Assembly (NCBI GenBank): GCA_021234155.1
Contig: JAJEKV010000030.1
Coordinates: forward strand, 4,384,050 to 4,448,049
DNA: 64,000 bases
Origin: Isoetes taiwanensis
Taxonomy: Eukaryota; Streptophyta; Lycopodiopsida; Isoetales; Isoetaceae
Reading direction: 5' to 3'
Position 1 is the stretch's first letter. The number at the start of each line of letters is the position of its first letter. Shown here in pieces: positions 1-11,156 of this stretch. A program made the translations under genes and the position numbers. Under the pieces are notes generated by a model that saw only the letters and a list, made by a program, of their open reading frames with translations, did not search any database and was not told the origin of the DNA.

Positions 1-44
1 GTATAAGACAAAATCCATGATTGTCTATACGCCTCTTCAATAAT
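1..44 (-). other. candidate exon at window edge, unidentified gene
   Basis: Read on the minus strand, an AG acceptor (ACTAAACAG) at 45-46 precedes an open stretch reading IIEEAYRQSW and onward to the window edge. With the candidate exon at 714-797 it suggests a minus-strand gene running off the left edge. The family is not recognised. The evidence is only splice-site shape and an open frame over a short stretch, so this is weak. Confidence 0.22.
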
Positions 45-713
45 CTGTTTAGTAACAGATCACAATTTCAAAAATTTTGTGTGCATCACTATTTACCAGT
101 TTATTGAGTTGACCCGCAATAGAGATCTTTATCAAAGTTGGCTCTTCGGGCCGGCATTATTGGACCAGCACCGGCAAATTTCCTACTTCAAAAGCGCAAT
201 GTTGATAAAGTAAAATCTGTCATTTCGTCGGTAATGTGCTTAGTTTGGTTTGATGCTTTTATGATTTGGATTATGGGTTTCCATGGTAATATTTTGGTAT
301 TGAGACTAAACCAGTAAATAACAAAATGTTTGAGATGGCTTTTTAAAAGCTAATATCAAGGCATGCGGTACCAACCTGACAAAATGATGACAGGGAAAGG
401 AGAATAATGGAAAGGAGAATAATTCTACTTTGCAGAAGTGCAGATATTGTGTCTTTCTTTTGAAGATTCAACACTAAATGCAAATCTTGTGTCTTTCTTT
501 TCAGCATTGGCCCATATACCTAATGTTAAATCAAACTAATTAATTAACAAAGATAAAAAGTCTTCCATTTGTTTTCACTTGCCTTGAGTGTAGCAAGTGA
601 GCATTCTAAGTTTATGGTATGCTAAGGCAAGTGCCTGAGATCAAGAAGCACCCAGATTATGATTTTTCCATCAACATAGACCATACACCAAATGTAGGTT
701 TCAAGTATCTTAC

Positions 714-797
714 CTCCCACAATTTAGCATCAGAAGAATAACTTTCAAGGGCATGTTGGATGCTTTTCACAACATCTTGCCATTCTTTACTGTATTT
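714..797 (-). other. candidate internal exon of unidentified minus-strand gene
   Basis: On the minus strand this 84-nt stretch is preceded by a good acceptor (TTGTTTTCAG) and followed by a good donor (GAG then GTAAGA). Only one of three frames is open. It gives 28 residues, starting KYSKEWQDVVKSIQ and rich in charged and helical residues. I do not recognise the family. The neighbouring candidate exon upstream does not join it in frame without an adjustment, so the gene model is uncertain or the gene is broken. Confidence 0.3.
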
Positions 798-944
798 CTG
801 AAAACAATCCTTCACAAATTAGAGCCAAAACCCCATGAAAAGGAAGGACGAAGCATTCCAATTTTCAATGTTATTACCTGCATAAAACGAAGGCGGCACC
901 ACGCCAAGAATGCACGAGGAGACTTCTGAGCACCTACCTTCTTG

Positions 945-959
945 ACAAATGCTAGTTTT
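945..959. repeat. target-site duplication, left copy of L1-1
   Basis: The 15-bp sequence acaaatgctagtttt is repeated exactly at 7801-7815, immediately after the poly-A tail. It marks both ends of the L1-1 insertion. Confidence 0.95.
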
Positions 960-992
960 GAACAGGGCCTTGGTACGGACGACAGGGACGAC

Positions 993-3465
993 ATGGATTG
1001 TAACGAGAAAGAGGGGCAGACTGGTAATAGAAATAGGAAACTTGGGACTCGAACAGAGGGTCCAGAAGTGGGACCTATGCAGGGTATACAGGGAACAGTA
1101 TGTACGGATGGAAAAGATAATGGAAAGGATAATGACGCAAGGGCAGAATTGGCAGGGCAAGGTACTAGGGGCACAGGGAATGAAAATCTAGGGCCTGTTA
1201 TGAATGAACTTTTTCGAGAGATGTCAAATCCCATGCAAGGCCAATTAGTGGAAATGATAAAGACTTTGACAGGGAAAGGAGTGCAGAGAAACGAAAAGCC
1301 ATTCTTTATCTGTGGAGACTGGCTAATTCCTACCATGGCGGAGAGCTCAGCAAGAAGAACTAGATCTCAAACCATGTCTCCGATTCAAATGCAAAGCCAA
1401 CTGGTGCAGCCCATTCTGGATGAAGTTAACCGGGAACAGAGAAGAATGTTGCAGAAGCAGGAGCACAGAATCAAGCCGGAATTTAGAGGTATTCCTTCCC
1501 TCAAGCATGATTTTGTTCCTAACAGATTAAAGGACCTTCAATCGAGAGGAGTGATCGGGTGCATTAGGCATGAAGGTGTCAAACTCTGTGATATCAGAAT
1601 GGAACTAATTAAGATGGGAAAGCATGTGAGTATTACAAGTATGTACTGGCTTGATTTTCCCTTCTTTGTAGTTGAATCACGGTGACACACCTGCACGGTT
1701 CAATTCTTACTAAAAAAGGGGACCATATTCAAAGCCAACACCCAATTCTACTTTCAAAAGTGGAATGCAAAATTTGACCCAAACGACCTTAAAGAGTTAT
1801 TTCATCCAGCATCATGTTCGGTACAGGGTCTGAGTCCTATATACTGGCACGAGGACATATTTAAGAATCTGTTCTCTGGGATAGGGAATATATAGGATGG
1901 GAGGCAATCCCTAAAAGGGCCCCGAGAATATGGGTTCAACTGGATATCCTCAAGGATATCCCCAAAGAGCTGAATTACAAAGACTATTATGAGGAAGAAA
2001 AGGTGTTAAAACTACAATGGTCTGGTCTGCCCATTCCATGTGGAATTTGTGGATTGAGATTACATGGAGGGGGAGTATGTCGGGGGCAAAGAGTTTACAA
2101 ACCTGAAGATATCCCTGGGGAAATACAGCAACAGAAACAAAATGTCTCGGTAATTCCTAAGGAAAATTGGATTCCATCAACAGGGAGGAAAAAAAAGAAT
2201 GGCAGTGCATACAAAAAAGCAAGAAAACAAAGAGCCAAACAACTAAGAGAGGAATTGGAAAAAGGAAAAATGGAAACAAGCAAATTCAAAAAAGAGTGGA
2301 AAAAGAAAAAGGCTAATGACAAAATGGCAGCAAAAGTCAAGGTCTTGGTCAAAAGTGGGAACAGTGATGAACTGAAAGGAAAAGACCCGGTCCAACCAGG
2401 TTCTTTATGTATTACCCCTGCACATCTTATGAGGGGTAATACCTTAACTATAGCTGAGCCCACTGCTCCACCCATAAATGCCTACCCTGAATCTTCTCGA
2501 TTGAGATATCACTGGGGGACCCTTTTGAAGGGGAGACTGTTCGAGGTGAGCATATTAATCCAGTCAATTTGAATCTTTCTTCCCCAAAACAGCCACAAGA
2601 TGATAAAGATCTTCATGAGGTGTTGCTGGAGCTAATGGAGAAACAAGAGGATATGGATAAGGAAGTAGTGCCAAATACTCCCATGAATATGACTCTCATG
2701 ACCTCTCTTATTAATGAAGAACATGAAGGTAAATTTAAATTTTTTACCAAATCCCCGATGGAATTTGATAACAGTCAGGAGGTAAGCATAGACAAGGGAA
2801 CTGAGGAAATCAAGTTTTCCTCAAGTGAGACCACGGATCCTATAAGTCCCATGGGCCAGGAGGTGGTTAACAACAGTCAGCCAGAAGAAATGCAGTCTAA
2901 TGGCCTGGAAATTGACCTTGTCAATAGGCCAATAAGCCCATTAGAATACAAGGATGTTGATGGGAATAGAGGAGACAATGAAGAGGATTTCTTTACACCA
3001 AGGAAAGGGGACATAACAGCCCCAGGAGGCCTGGGAATTGTTGACACTCGACCATTAAGCCCATCTAAATTAGATGGCCTGGAAAGTGTGAACAATAGAC
3101 CAATAAGTCCAACTGAGAAAAGTTTGACTGCAGTAACTGAAAATCAGAAGACCAAGGACAGGGATGATGATAAATATTTCACACCAAGAAGGGGGGACAT
3201 TGATTCATCAGGGGGTCAGGTCAAAACAAACAGACCTCTAGATGGCCTGGTAACTGTTCCAGAAATGGAAGGTAGGCCAATAAGTCCATCTAGTAGGGAT
3301 ATATTATCTGAGTTAAATGGTAACCAATTAAGTATTGGAAAAGTGGGGGAAAAGTTTTTTACCCCACATACAAAGAAGAAAAGTGCTAAGGTTGTCCATT
3401 TCTCTGATAACAGCCCTGCCTTGAATTTGAGAAGTCAAGGTAGAAAGAAATCTGCAGATCAATGA
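993..3465 (+). pseudogene. L1-1 ORF1, RNA-binding gag-like protein, interrupted
   Basis: ORF1 of plant L1 elements binds the element RNA and forms the ribonucleoprotein. The first in-frame ATG is at 993. After the stop at 1683-1685 the same frame continues with a DUF4283-like stretch (FYFQKWNAKFDP, then YWHEDIFKNLF). A frameshift near 1893 leads into the typical WVQLDILKDIP segment and a perfect CX2CX4HX4C zinc knuckle at 2039-2080. A Lys/Glu-rich helical stretch follows. A second frameshift (2488-2520) leads into an acidic tail (to 3465) with four R-P-[I/L]-S-P motifs (2923, 3049, 3094, 3271) and three FFTP/YFTP motifs. The ORF1 stop overlaps the ORF2 start as ATGA at 3462-3465. Confidence 0.85.
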
Positions 3466-6400
3466 AAGTTGTTACCTGGAATTTGAGAGGAATCAAAGGT
3501 CCTCTCAAAAGGAAAAGGGTGCTTATTGCACTAAAGGAGATGAAAGCAGACATTGTTTTGGTACAGGAACACAGGTTACCAGAATTTGAGGCATCAAATT
3601 TGGGACACTGGATTATACCAAATGGAGACTCGGTGTGGACCCCTGCAGATGGCACTAAGGGAGGTATTAGTATGGTATGGAGAGGATTCAAATGCGAGGA
3701 AAAATACAAAGATAGTAGTGGAAGATGGACTGTTGCTATTCTAAAGAAAGGGAAGAATGAAATGGGAATTATAAATGTATATGCCTCAACTGATCCAGCA
3801 GAGAGAGAACAGCAGTGGATACAAATGGACAATTGGTTACAAGCACACCAAAACAATAATTGGCTACTGGCTGGAGATTTCAACAACACACCAAGTTGGG
3901 ATCAAAAACTTGGTAAGCATTTAAATATGACCAAAGGAGAAAAAAGAGCATGGGATGGATTAATGGAAAATTTCATATATATTCCTCCATCCTCCTCTCA
4001 TCAATATTCTTGGAGTAACAAAAGAAAAGGAGAGCATAGAACCTTCTGTTTGCTTGACAGGTTTTATATAAGCAATAATGATCTAGAAGACTGGGATAAT
4101 ATGATTACCTCTTGTGATGTTGGTAATTCTATATCAGATCATTTTCCTCAGTTTCTAGAGAGTATGGCCACTCCACAAAAGGGTGGATTTAATACACCTT
4201 TCAAATTCAACACAGGGATGTTGGACAACAAAAAGTTCTGTGAAGACTTCACAACCTTCTATAATCAGCTCCCCAGGGTCACCCTTACTGAATCAATGAA
4301 TGCTTTTGTGCAAAATCTTAAGAAAATAAAAGAATGGGTCAAAGTTTGGGGAAGGGAGTGGAATAAGAAAAGGAAAAAAGAGAAGCAGGAAGTCTATGAG
4401 GCCATGAGAGAAACCAGACAGATTCTATTCCAAGACAAAAACAATAGAAAGTGGCAAGAAAAGGAGACAGAATTGGAGATCAAGGTCAAGAAGATTGAAG
4501 AGGATGAAGCCAAAAGCTTGGCTATTAGAAGCAAATGCAAATATTTGAATGAGATGGATGATGCTGGATCAGCTTTCTTCTTTAGGACAGCCAAGAGTCG
4601 TATATTGAATAATGGAATAGTAGAGGTGGTGGATGAACAAGGGAAGTCCCTGGAGTCCCAATCAGAGATTCAGAACTATTTCCACAAAGAGTACCAGGAT
4701 CTTTTCAGCAAGTATGAAGTAGAGAGTAAGGTAATTGAGGACTTCTTCAAGGACTTGCCCAAGGGACCTGAAATTGTAGACAAGGATATGCTGGAAACTC
4801 CAGGAGAGAAGGAGATAACCGAGACGTTAAGGTCAATGGCACATGGAAAAAGCCCGGGTCCAGATGGACTTCAACCAGAATTCTATGTTGAGTTCTGGAA
4901 AATCATGAAAGATGACTTCATAAAGTTTATACAGGGAGCATGGCAAGCCAGGTTTCTACACCCAACAATAAATGCTGGTCAGATTACTTTGATTCCTAAA
5001 GTAGGTTGTCCAATAAGCATAGCTGATTGGAGGCCAATCTCCCTGACAAATACCACTTATAAGGTATTAGCCAAGATCCTTGCTAATAGGTTAAAGGCTT
5101 GCCTCATAAATGTCATAAATCCATGTCAGTCTGCTTTCCTCCCCCAAAGACATATTCTTGACAACTACATTGGGGCTGCTGAAGGCCTACATTGGAACAA
5201 GCTGTCCAAGCAGGAATGCCTATTGCTCAAGTTGGACTTCAAAAGAGCATATGATACTATAAGCTGGCAGTTCTTGGAGAAAGCCATGGCCCACCTGGGA
5301 TTATCAAAAAAGGTGTACCAAAAAGTCTTGGGTTTCAACTCAACAGCAACATCAGCTTTAATTGTCAATGGTGCAGCTACTGATAAATTTCAGTGTAGGA
5401 GAGGGGTAAGGCAAGGCTGCCCTTTAGCCCCTTACCTTTTTTTGATTGTTGCAGAAGTGCTCACCAAATTAGTGCTACAAATGCAAGACAAAGGAGATAT
5501 TCAATCATTACAACTACCAAAAGGGGAAGGTACTTTTTCCATAATGCAATATGCTGATGACACCTTTGTCTTTTTGAAGAAGGAAGGGGAAAGCCTCCAG
5601 AAATTTCTTGCAGCTATGGAAAGGTTTGGTCTGGTTTCTGGAGTTTGCTTGAACAAAAGTAAAAGTGCCATTATACTAGATTCTGAAGAGAAAACCATGC
5701 AAGGGATTAAAGTGTTAAGCAAAGATGCAGGTACAGTCATATTAGGTATTCCTTTGGCACTAAACTCTACTTTGAAAGGCCTTTGGGATCCAATTGTGAC
5801 TAGGATCAAGAAGAAGTTGGGATCATATTCCTCCTATCTGTCCCTGGCAGGGAGAATTCAAATAGCAAATGCTGTTATAGGTAGTACTCATGTATATTTC
5901 TCCTCGGCTGTAATAGGAGATAAAGCATCATACAGTAAGATTGAAGCAGTCATCAGGAAATTCATCTGGCAGGGGGTTCATAAAGTTGCATGGAATGATC
6001 TAACTAAGCCCAAGAAAGAGGGGGGGATGGGATGCAAAGATTTATTTCTACAGGCACAAGCTCTGGCAGCTAAGATGATTTGGAGAGCCATACAAAATAA
6101 TTCCCCATCCCCTGCCCAAAAATTGGTTAGGTACTGGATCTCTGAATCTTACCCTGTTGGTAGCCATAGCCTCAAACATCAATTACCTGATTCTGCTTTC
6201 TTTCAATTTAATCCTTGCCCTAATACCTCCTCTATCCTTAGGAGAATGTTTCAAGCTTGGAATATGGCCTCTCTGTGCTACAAGCCTCCAATTATTGACA
6301 CAAAAGTCAAAGAGATTAATTTCTTTTGGCATCCAGAAATTGCTGACAGTGAAAATAATTGTCTAGCACTTATGCATCCTCAGAAATACATACAGTGGAA

Positions 6401-7234
6401 TCAGGTTGGCTTGGGAAAGATTGGAGATCTCTGGGATGAAGTACATGGATGGAAATCATGGGAAATAATAGCTGGATTAACCAAAGGATCAAATCTAGAT
6501 AAATGGATATAAAATACATGATGGACAAAATCAAACATGTGGATGAATTATTGAGTACTACCAATCAGTGGAGTTTAAAAGGTAAGGAAATATACTCAGT
6601 AAGTCTGATATACAAAGCTCTAATCAGTCACAAACCTTCCAAGGCAACATTACTTTGGGATTGTGAAGAAAAGATATTGGCAGATGTATGCAAAAAGGGA
6701 TGGAAAAGCTACAATGCCAACAAAATTAAAACCTTTGGGTGGCTGATCTTACACCAAGGGCTAACAGCTAACTCCAAGAGACACAAAATAGATGCTAACA
6801 TTTCAGATCAGTGTCCATTGGGGTGTGGGGAAATAGAAACATCCAACCATGTGTTCCAATGTAACAGGATAATGGAATTCTGGAACTGGTCAGCTCAAGT
6901 TCATAAAGGTACAATTGGTGATCGAGGGCTTATTGAGTTCCTCAACACAGATAATAGAATTCTTGGTACAACAAGATTACTAGGTTGCTGGTCAGTATGG
7001 AAACACAGGAACAGGGTGGCTATGGAAAACAAAAATCCAAACATTATATGGCTAAAACAAACATTCTTGGCAGAATTAGCTATAACAGCAGTGGCACATA
7101 AGTCCTTGAAGGGAAAGAATTATGACACAGGATGGAATGCCTTTGGTAGATTTCAGGGTAATTATGATTTCTTTGTTCTTGCTCTAACTGTTGGTGATGA
7201 CATGTTACACAGATGCCATGAGGAGACTGAATAG
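3462..7234 (+). pseudogene. L1-1 ORF2, endonuclease-reverse transcriptase, one frameshift
   Basis: This protein nicks target DNA and reverse transcribes the element RNA at the nick. The N-terminal apurinic-type endonuclease has TWNLRG, QEHRL, GDFNNT and the final SDHFP motif. The RT follows: SPGPDGLQPEF, LIPKV, DWRPISLTN, LDFKRAYDTISW, GVRQGCPLAPYLF and the catalytic YADD at 5550-5561. The main frame stops at 6512; the protein continues in another frame from about 6503 to 7234 and ends with a CPLGC...H...C zinc finger common in plant L1 ORF2. A two-base gain or one-base loss near 6505 explains the break. The start ATG overlaps the ORF1 stop. Confidence 0.93.
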
Positions 7235-7583
7235 ATGGGGTGCTGCTGACAGGGGGATGGGAGTAGCACATGACTCGGATGAGGAAGACACAAATCTGGG
7301 TGACATTGAAGAAGAGGAGATCTTCATCCAGCTAAAACAGGAAATGATACATGCAGCTGCTCTTAAGAGAATTCTCAAGAGGTCGGAAACTTGGAGACAC
7401 AATAACCTTAGGCCGTTTTTTATGAACCTGTTTCATAAATGGCAGCAGAAGAGAGAGGGCCATGTCCTCTTACTCCTGGACTTCACTAATTACCCGGTGG
7501 TAAAGCTGGATGAGGTTCTGAATATCCTGGGCCGAAACAGAGTGCAGGATCTGACCATGCAGGACTTAATAGATGCACAATGA
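7197..7583 (+). CDS. possible third ORF of L1-1, function unknown
   Basis: An ATG-started frame of about 129 codons overlaps the end of ORF2 (7234) by 38 bp and runs to 7583, about 190 bp before the poly-A. Later in-frame ATGs are at 7218 and 7257. The product has an acidic run (DSDEEDTNLGDIEEEE) followed by a Leu/Arg-rich, predicted helical half (LKRILKRSETWRHNNLRPFF, then HVLLLLDFTNYPVVKLDEVL). No known domain is recognised. It could be a real accessory ORF, an extension of ORF2 in a related element, captured host sequence, or a chance open frame. Confidence 0.35.
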   Translation: MTCYTDAMRRLNRWGAADRGMGVAHDSDEEDTNLGDIEEEEIFIQLKQEMIHAAALKRILKRSETWRHNNLRPFFMNLFHKWQQKREGHVLLLLDFTNYPVVKLDEVLNILGRNRVQDLTMQDLIDAQ

Positions 7584-7800
7584 GAACTTATTACTGAAGC
7601 TTCCAAACTGTTTATGATTATGATATCTTGATAAGTTTTCAACATCTGACTTTGATCAGAATTTTGACACTATTCCTAACACTAGGAATGTGTTTTTTTC
7701 TACTTATATACCTTCCATGGTATATTTCCTATTTATGTAATCTTTAAGTATGAATAGAAGTCACACCTTGCCTCCAAAAAAAAAAAAAAAAAAAAAAAAA

Positions 7801-7815
7801 ACAAATGCTAGTTTT
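7801..7815. repeat. target-site duplication, right copy of L1-1
   Basis: Exact copy of 945-959, directly abutting the poly-A tail. Confidence 0.95.
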
Positions 7816-7859
7816 CAAAGCTTCTTGATCTTCACAATCCAAGATATCGTGTAAACTCT

Positions 7860-9235
7860 CTTAAAATAGAATTAAATATGTTCATTCAGATTCCAAACCA
7901 AGGTATATTCTTTTCAGTTCCATTGTAGTTTTACATTACAGTTTTACAATGCAGGTCAAAAGAAATGTGGCAAATAATACCTCAGCAATTTCATTGTCAG
8001 AATCTAAAGCAAACGCTTTTTGTTAGCATCGAACAGCTTGACGAATGTCTTTATAGGGCTTTCTGTAATAGTCCCCAATGCAAACAAAGACTTCAAACCT
8101 CGTTGGTCAAGTCTTGCTCTGTTCTATGTTGAGTGCGGGGTCGTTGCTCTGGCCTTTCCAAGAGCAACGAGCTCCCAAAAAAATTCTACTGAGTTGCTTC
8201 TTCCTAAGATTAAACATAAAAAATTACAGTATGGAATATCAATTCTCAGCCTTGTGGATGCAACCTAAAGTTTCTTTCGCTATTGCTATTAACCATGGTA
8301 TCTTGCCTATGGCTGGTTCTGTTTAAAATTTTCCAATTTTTAACACCTTTCTTGTGCCCTTTTTTGCACCTCAAACCCGTTCCATTCTGTTCAAAGTTTT
8401 AACTGATTCTAACTAACGCAGGCTATGTCGAAGGCTTAGGCTTAAATGCCTGCTCAATTTCATCCTCTGCTCTTCAATATCATAGCCTAGTTGTGATCCA
8501 TGGCAGTCACTTGGCCGGAAAGCAATGCAGCAGTAGAGAAGAAGCATGGAGTTCTCAACAAATTTTATTATTTTTGTGTTTTTTGGCAACCAAAGATTTG
8601 AGGACTTGTTTTTCATTAAAATTCTTCTGACTGATTAAACCCATTTGGTAAAAGCATTTGGTAAATGCGACAGACCCGACTAAATCCTTCTGCACAGGCA
8701 TGAACAATGTGCACAGATTTTGTTAGACCTCTCTGCAGAGAGACAGGAAAAGGAAAAGTCATAAAATGGTTCACCTTTAAATGTTTAGAGTAGGATGGCT
8801 CTGCTCGTGAATAAGATTGCTATTACCCTGTAAGCAGACCTGTAGGCCATAGCTAGAGCTAAGAGCTCCAAGAGCTATAAATGTTTTACCTTTTTTTATT
8901 GCGATGCAAGACTTATTTTTATCTGGATTTCTATCGGGATGGCTATGTACTCTGGAAAAATGGGATTTCTATCGGGATTACCTGTCTGGAGTCGCCGGAG
9001 CTGGATTTCCGCACCACCTACATGCTCTTCCTTCAAGGACCTTCACGGTTTAGAAAAATTGTAGAAGAAAAACATAGTAGAAAAACAAAGATCATGCCAA
9101 AACCCTTATGTGCTAATGTGCAAAAAGCAACAAAGCCTAATTTTGGCAAAGCCATAGCCATAGCTCCAATGATGCAGAGGCATGTCCGCGGGATCTCATA
9201 ACATTGCCTTACACTGTGAAGAGCTGCTCAAACAA
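7860..9235. other. no clear gene
   Basis: No complete gene is supported. On the minus strand a short stretch at 7981-8003 has an acceptor-like (TTTGCTTTAG) and a donor-like (GAG then GTATTA) boundary and reads DSDNEIAE. It could be a small exon of the same unidentified minus-strand gene, but this is only a possibility. The rest is AT-rich. Confidence 0.3.
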
Positions 9236-9260
9236 ATAGGTTGCCAAACAGAAAAAGAAA

Positions 9261-10030
9261 AGAATAGAATAGAATAGAATAGAATAGAATAGAATAGAAT
9301 AGAATAGGATTTTTATCGTCCACAGAGACCAATTCGCCTGTGGATCCAAACAGGAGGCGCAGTAGGCGTATTACTGTCCGGGTTAAAAAACCCCTCCCGC
9401 CCTAAAGGGTTGTTTAGGGAAAAAAACGTGACCGGAATAGGTCTGCTGTCAAACTGTACAAATACAAATATAGACAGGAATATGTACATGTATCAAGTAA
9501 ATGCCCGAGGACCGAGCTGATCTCGGTGATCCATGATCTTTTGGATGTATGAGACCAACCTCCGTACCGAGCTCGTGCTCAGCATCTCATGCAGGGGCTG
9601 GCCGGGACGGACCAGCTCAGCATAGCGTATCCGAATGCCATCATATGCCGGACAACTTTGAAGGGTGTGGCATTCGTCTTCCACAGCTCCAACCTGGCAG
9701 CGTTGACAAAGCCTCTCTTGACGCAGCTCCTTAACCCATCTCCCTGTCTCAATTCAGAGATGGTGTGCACCTGTGCGGATAGAGGCAATGGATCTCCGCT
9801 TTTTCATGGGTAGATGAGTGCGCAGGTAGCATTGCGAGCCCCACCCCAACATGAAATTTATGTGTCGTCTTGACCTGTTCAAGGGTGCTGGCATCCCATA
9901 GCTTACTGAGGAAGCATGCATCAAGCAACTGCCTGAGGCTGCGGCAATCTGCCTCCGTTTGCACTTGGATGCACCTGTGCTCCTGCACATTCCATCTGGC
10001 CAGCCACTGAGCTCTCTTTTCTCTTTTCAT
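9261..10030 (-). mobile_element. LINE-B copy A, 5'-truncated, (TATTC)n tail
   Basis: On the minus strand this is the 3' end of the second LINE family in the window. It encodes a degenerate C-terminal zinc-finger region (EDECHTLQSCPAYDGIRIRY at 9493-9684) after a frameshifted upstream part (DACFLSKLWDASTLEQVK). A conserved non-coding 3' end follows, with a GC-rich hairpin, then GTCTCTGTGGACGATAAAAATC. It ends in nine units of the pentamer seen on the plus strand as AGAAT (9261-9305). There is no poly-A tail. The 5' boundary near 10030 is approximate. Confidence 0.75.
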
Positions 10031-11156
10031 TAGATATGAGTGATAGATAATAACAATATTTTCTACTTTGTCTATTTTAACCTTGTTGCGTCCTTGTCTT
10101 TTCTTTTCTTTCTTGACTAGCCTCTTGACCTCATCTCAACCTGCCTTATTGTGATACATGTTTTCGAGGTGCTTGGTGTGTTTGCTTATAAATTGGGAAT
10201 TCTTATACTTGATGTGCACATTTGAACCTTGATGTTGAGGGAGGAGTTTTAGAATAGCTCTTTCTAAAGTCGAACTTATGGCAAGGTCTATGTTTGTCTA
10301 TAGTATCTAATCAAGTTTTAGACCTTCAACATTACAATTGCAATTTTGACCCTTTTATGCAACTCTACCTTAGCCGATACTACTTTAAATGCAACTTCAA
10401 GACGAGCCTTCATATATGACATGTTGATGTCAAATTTGAAGGTTTTGAGATCTTGTGCACTTTTAAGGAATCATGAGTACCTTTTGGTATGTGTCACAGG
10501 CATCTCTAGATCTCATTTTGTTCATTCTTATCTTAAAGAAATCATAGGTACCTTAGCTGTGTTTATATTTGCTTATGGTATTTCAAGTCTATGTTTGTAT
10601 AGTGATATGCCCTAGTTGGTACCAAATATTTGCCTAACTCCTGGTCCTTAGTCTGGTTTGAGATTCATGAGAGTCTTTAATACTAGAAGAGTCAGACTTA
10701 TAACTCTTACATTAAATTTCACCATGGGCCATTTTGCTGCTTTAATGTCACTATTTCTGTTGAGTGTGGGTTTTAACTTTGTCATTATTTTGAACAAGAA
10801 CATTTAGGTTGGAAACTAAAGGATTTGAGCCACGATGTCTTCTATTCACCAATATATGTTCTATTGCATTTTCAATATTATTCGGTGTCCACGGGTTCAT
10901 ATGGTTTTACATTTGTGGAGTAATTGGTAGTTGTGAGTTCCTAGGCTGTATATGGTTTATGATGTTGGTTTTTGGCTCTCCTACTAAATATCTTGTCTCC
11001 ACTTGCTACCTTGGACTATATTGCCTCTATCCAATGTGACTAGTTTCTCTAATGTTCTTGAGAGTTTCAATTACTTATTACATGAGTTTTATTGTTGTTG
11101 GAAAATATTTTGGTTCAGATCTATGAAATCCTTTGAATAGTGACATTGATTGCTTG
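10031..11156. other. no gene seen
   Basis: AT-rich DNA with only short chance frames. No domain, splice pattern or repeat is recognised. Confidence 0.5.

Larger units (their letters stand above)
960..7800 (+). mobile_element. L1-clade LINE, nearly full length (L1-1)
   Basis: A 6.8-kb non-LTR retrotransposon with ORF1 (zinc-knuckle RNA-binding protein), ORF2 (apurinic-type endonuclease plus reverse transcriptase) and a 25-A tail at 7776-7800, flanked by perfect 15-bp duplications. The region before the first ORF1 ATG is only about 33 bp, so the copy may be slightly 5' truncated. ORF1 has one in-frame stop (1683-1685) and frameshifts near 1893 and between 2488 and 2520. ORF2 has one frameshift near 6505. 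The copy is therefore not autonomous as read, despite undecayed flanks. The zinc-finger tail relates it to L1-2 (41.6-44.3 kb) and L1-4 (52.3-53.4 kb). Confidence 0.95.
878..7859 (-). pseudogene. candidate exon split by the L1 insertion
   Basis: Remove the L1 at 960-7800 and one copy of its target duplication. The minus strand then reads from an acceptor (TTCTATTTTAAG, ending at 7860) through 126 open nucleotides (7859-7816, then 959-878) to a donor (TATGCAG then GTAATAA). One frame is open throughout and begins SLHDILDCEDQEALKTSI. If this is an exon, the L1 has landed inside it in antisense. The alternative is a shorter exon (878-925, reading SPRAFLAWCRLRFMQ) with the L1 in the intron; that version joins 714-797 in frame. 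Which is right cannot be decided here, and no family is recognised. Confidence 0.22.

Noticed and set aside
8020-8326. Two overlapping 82-codon plus-strand frames
   Set aside because: No domain; alternative frames of AT-rich DNA near possible minus-strand exons.
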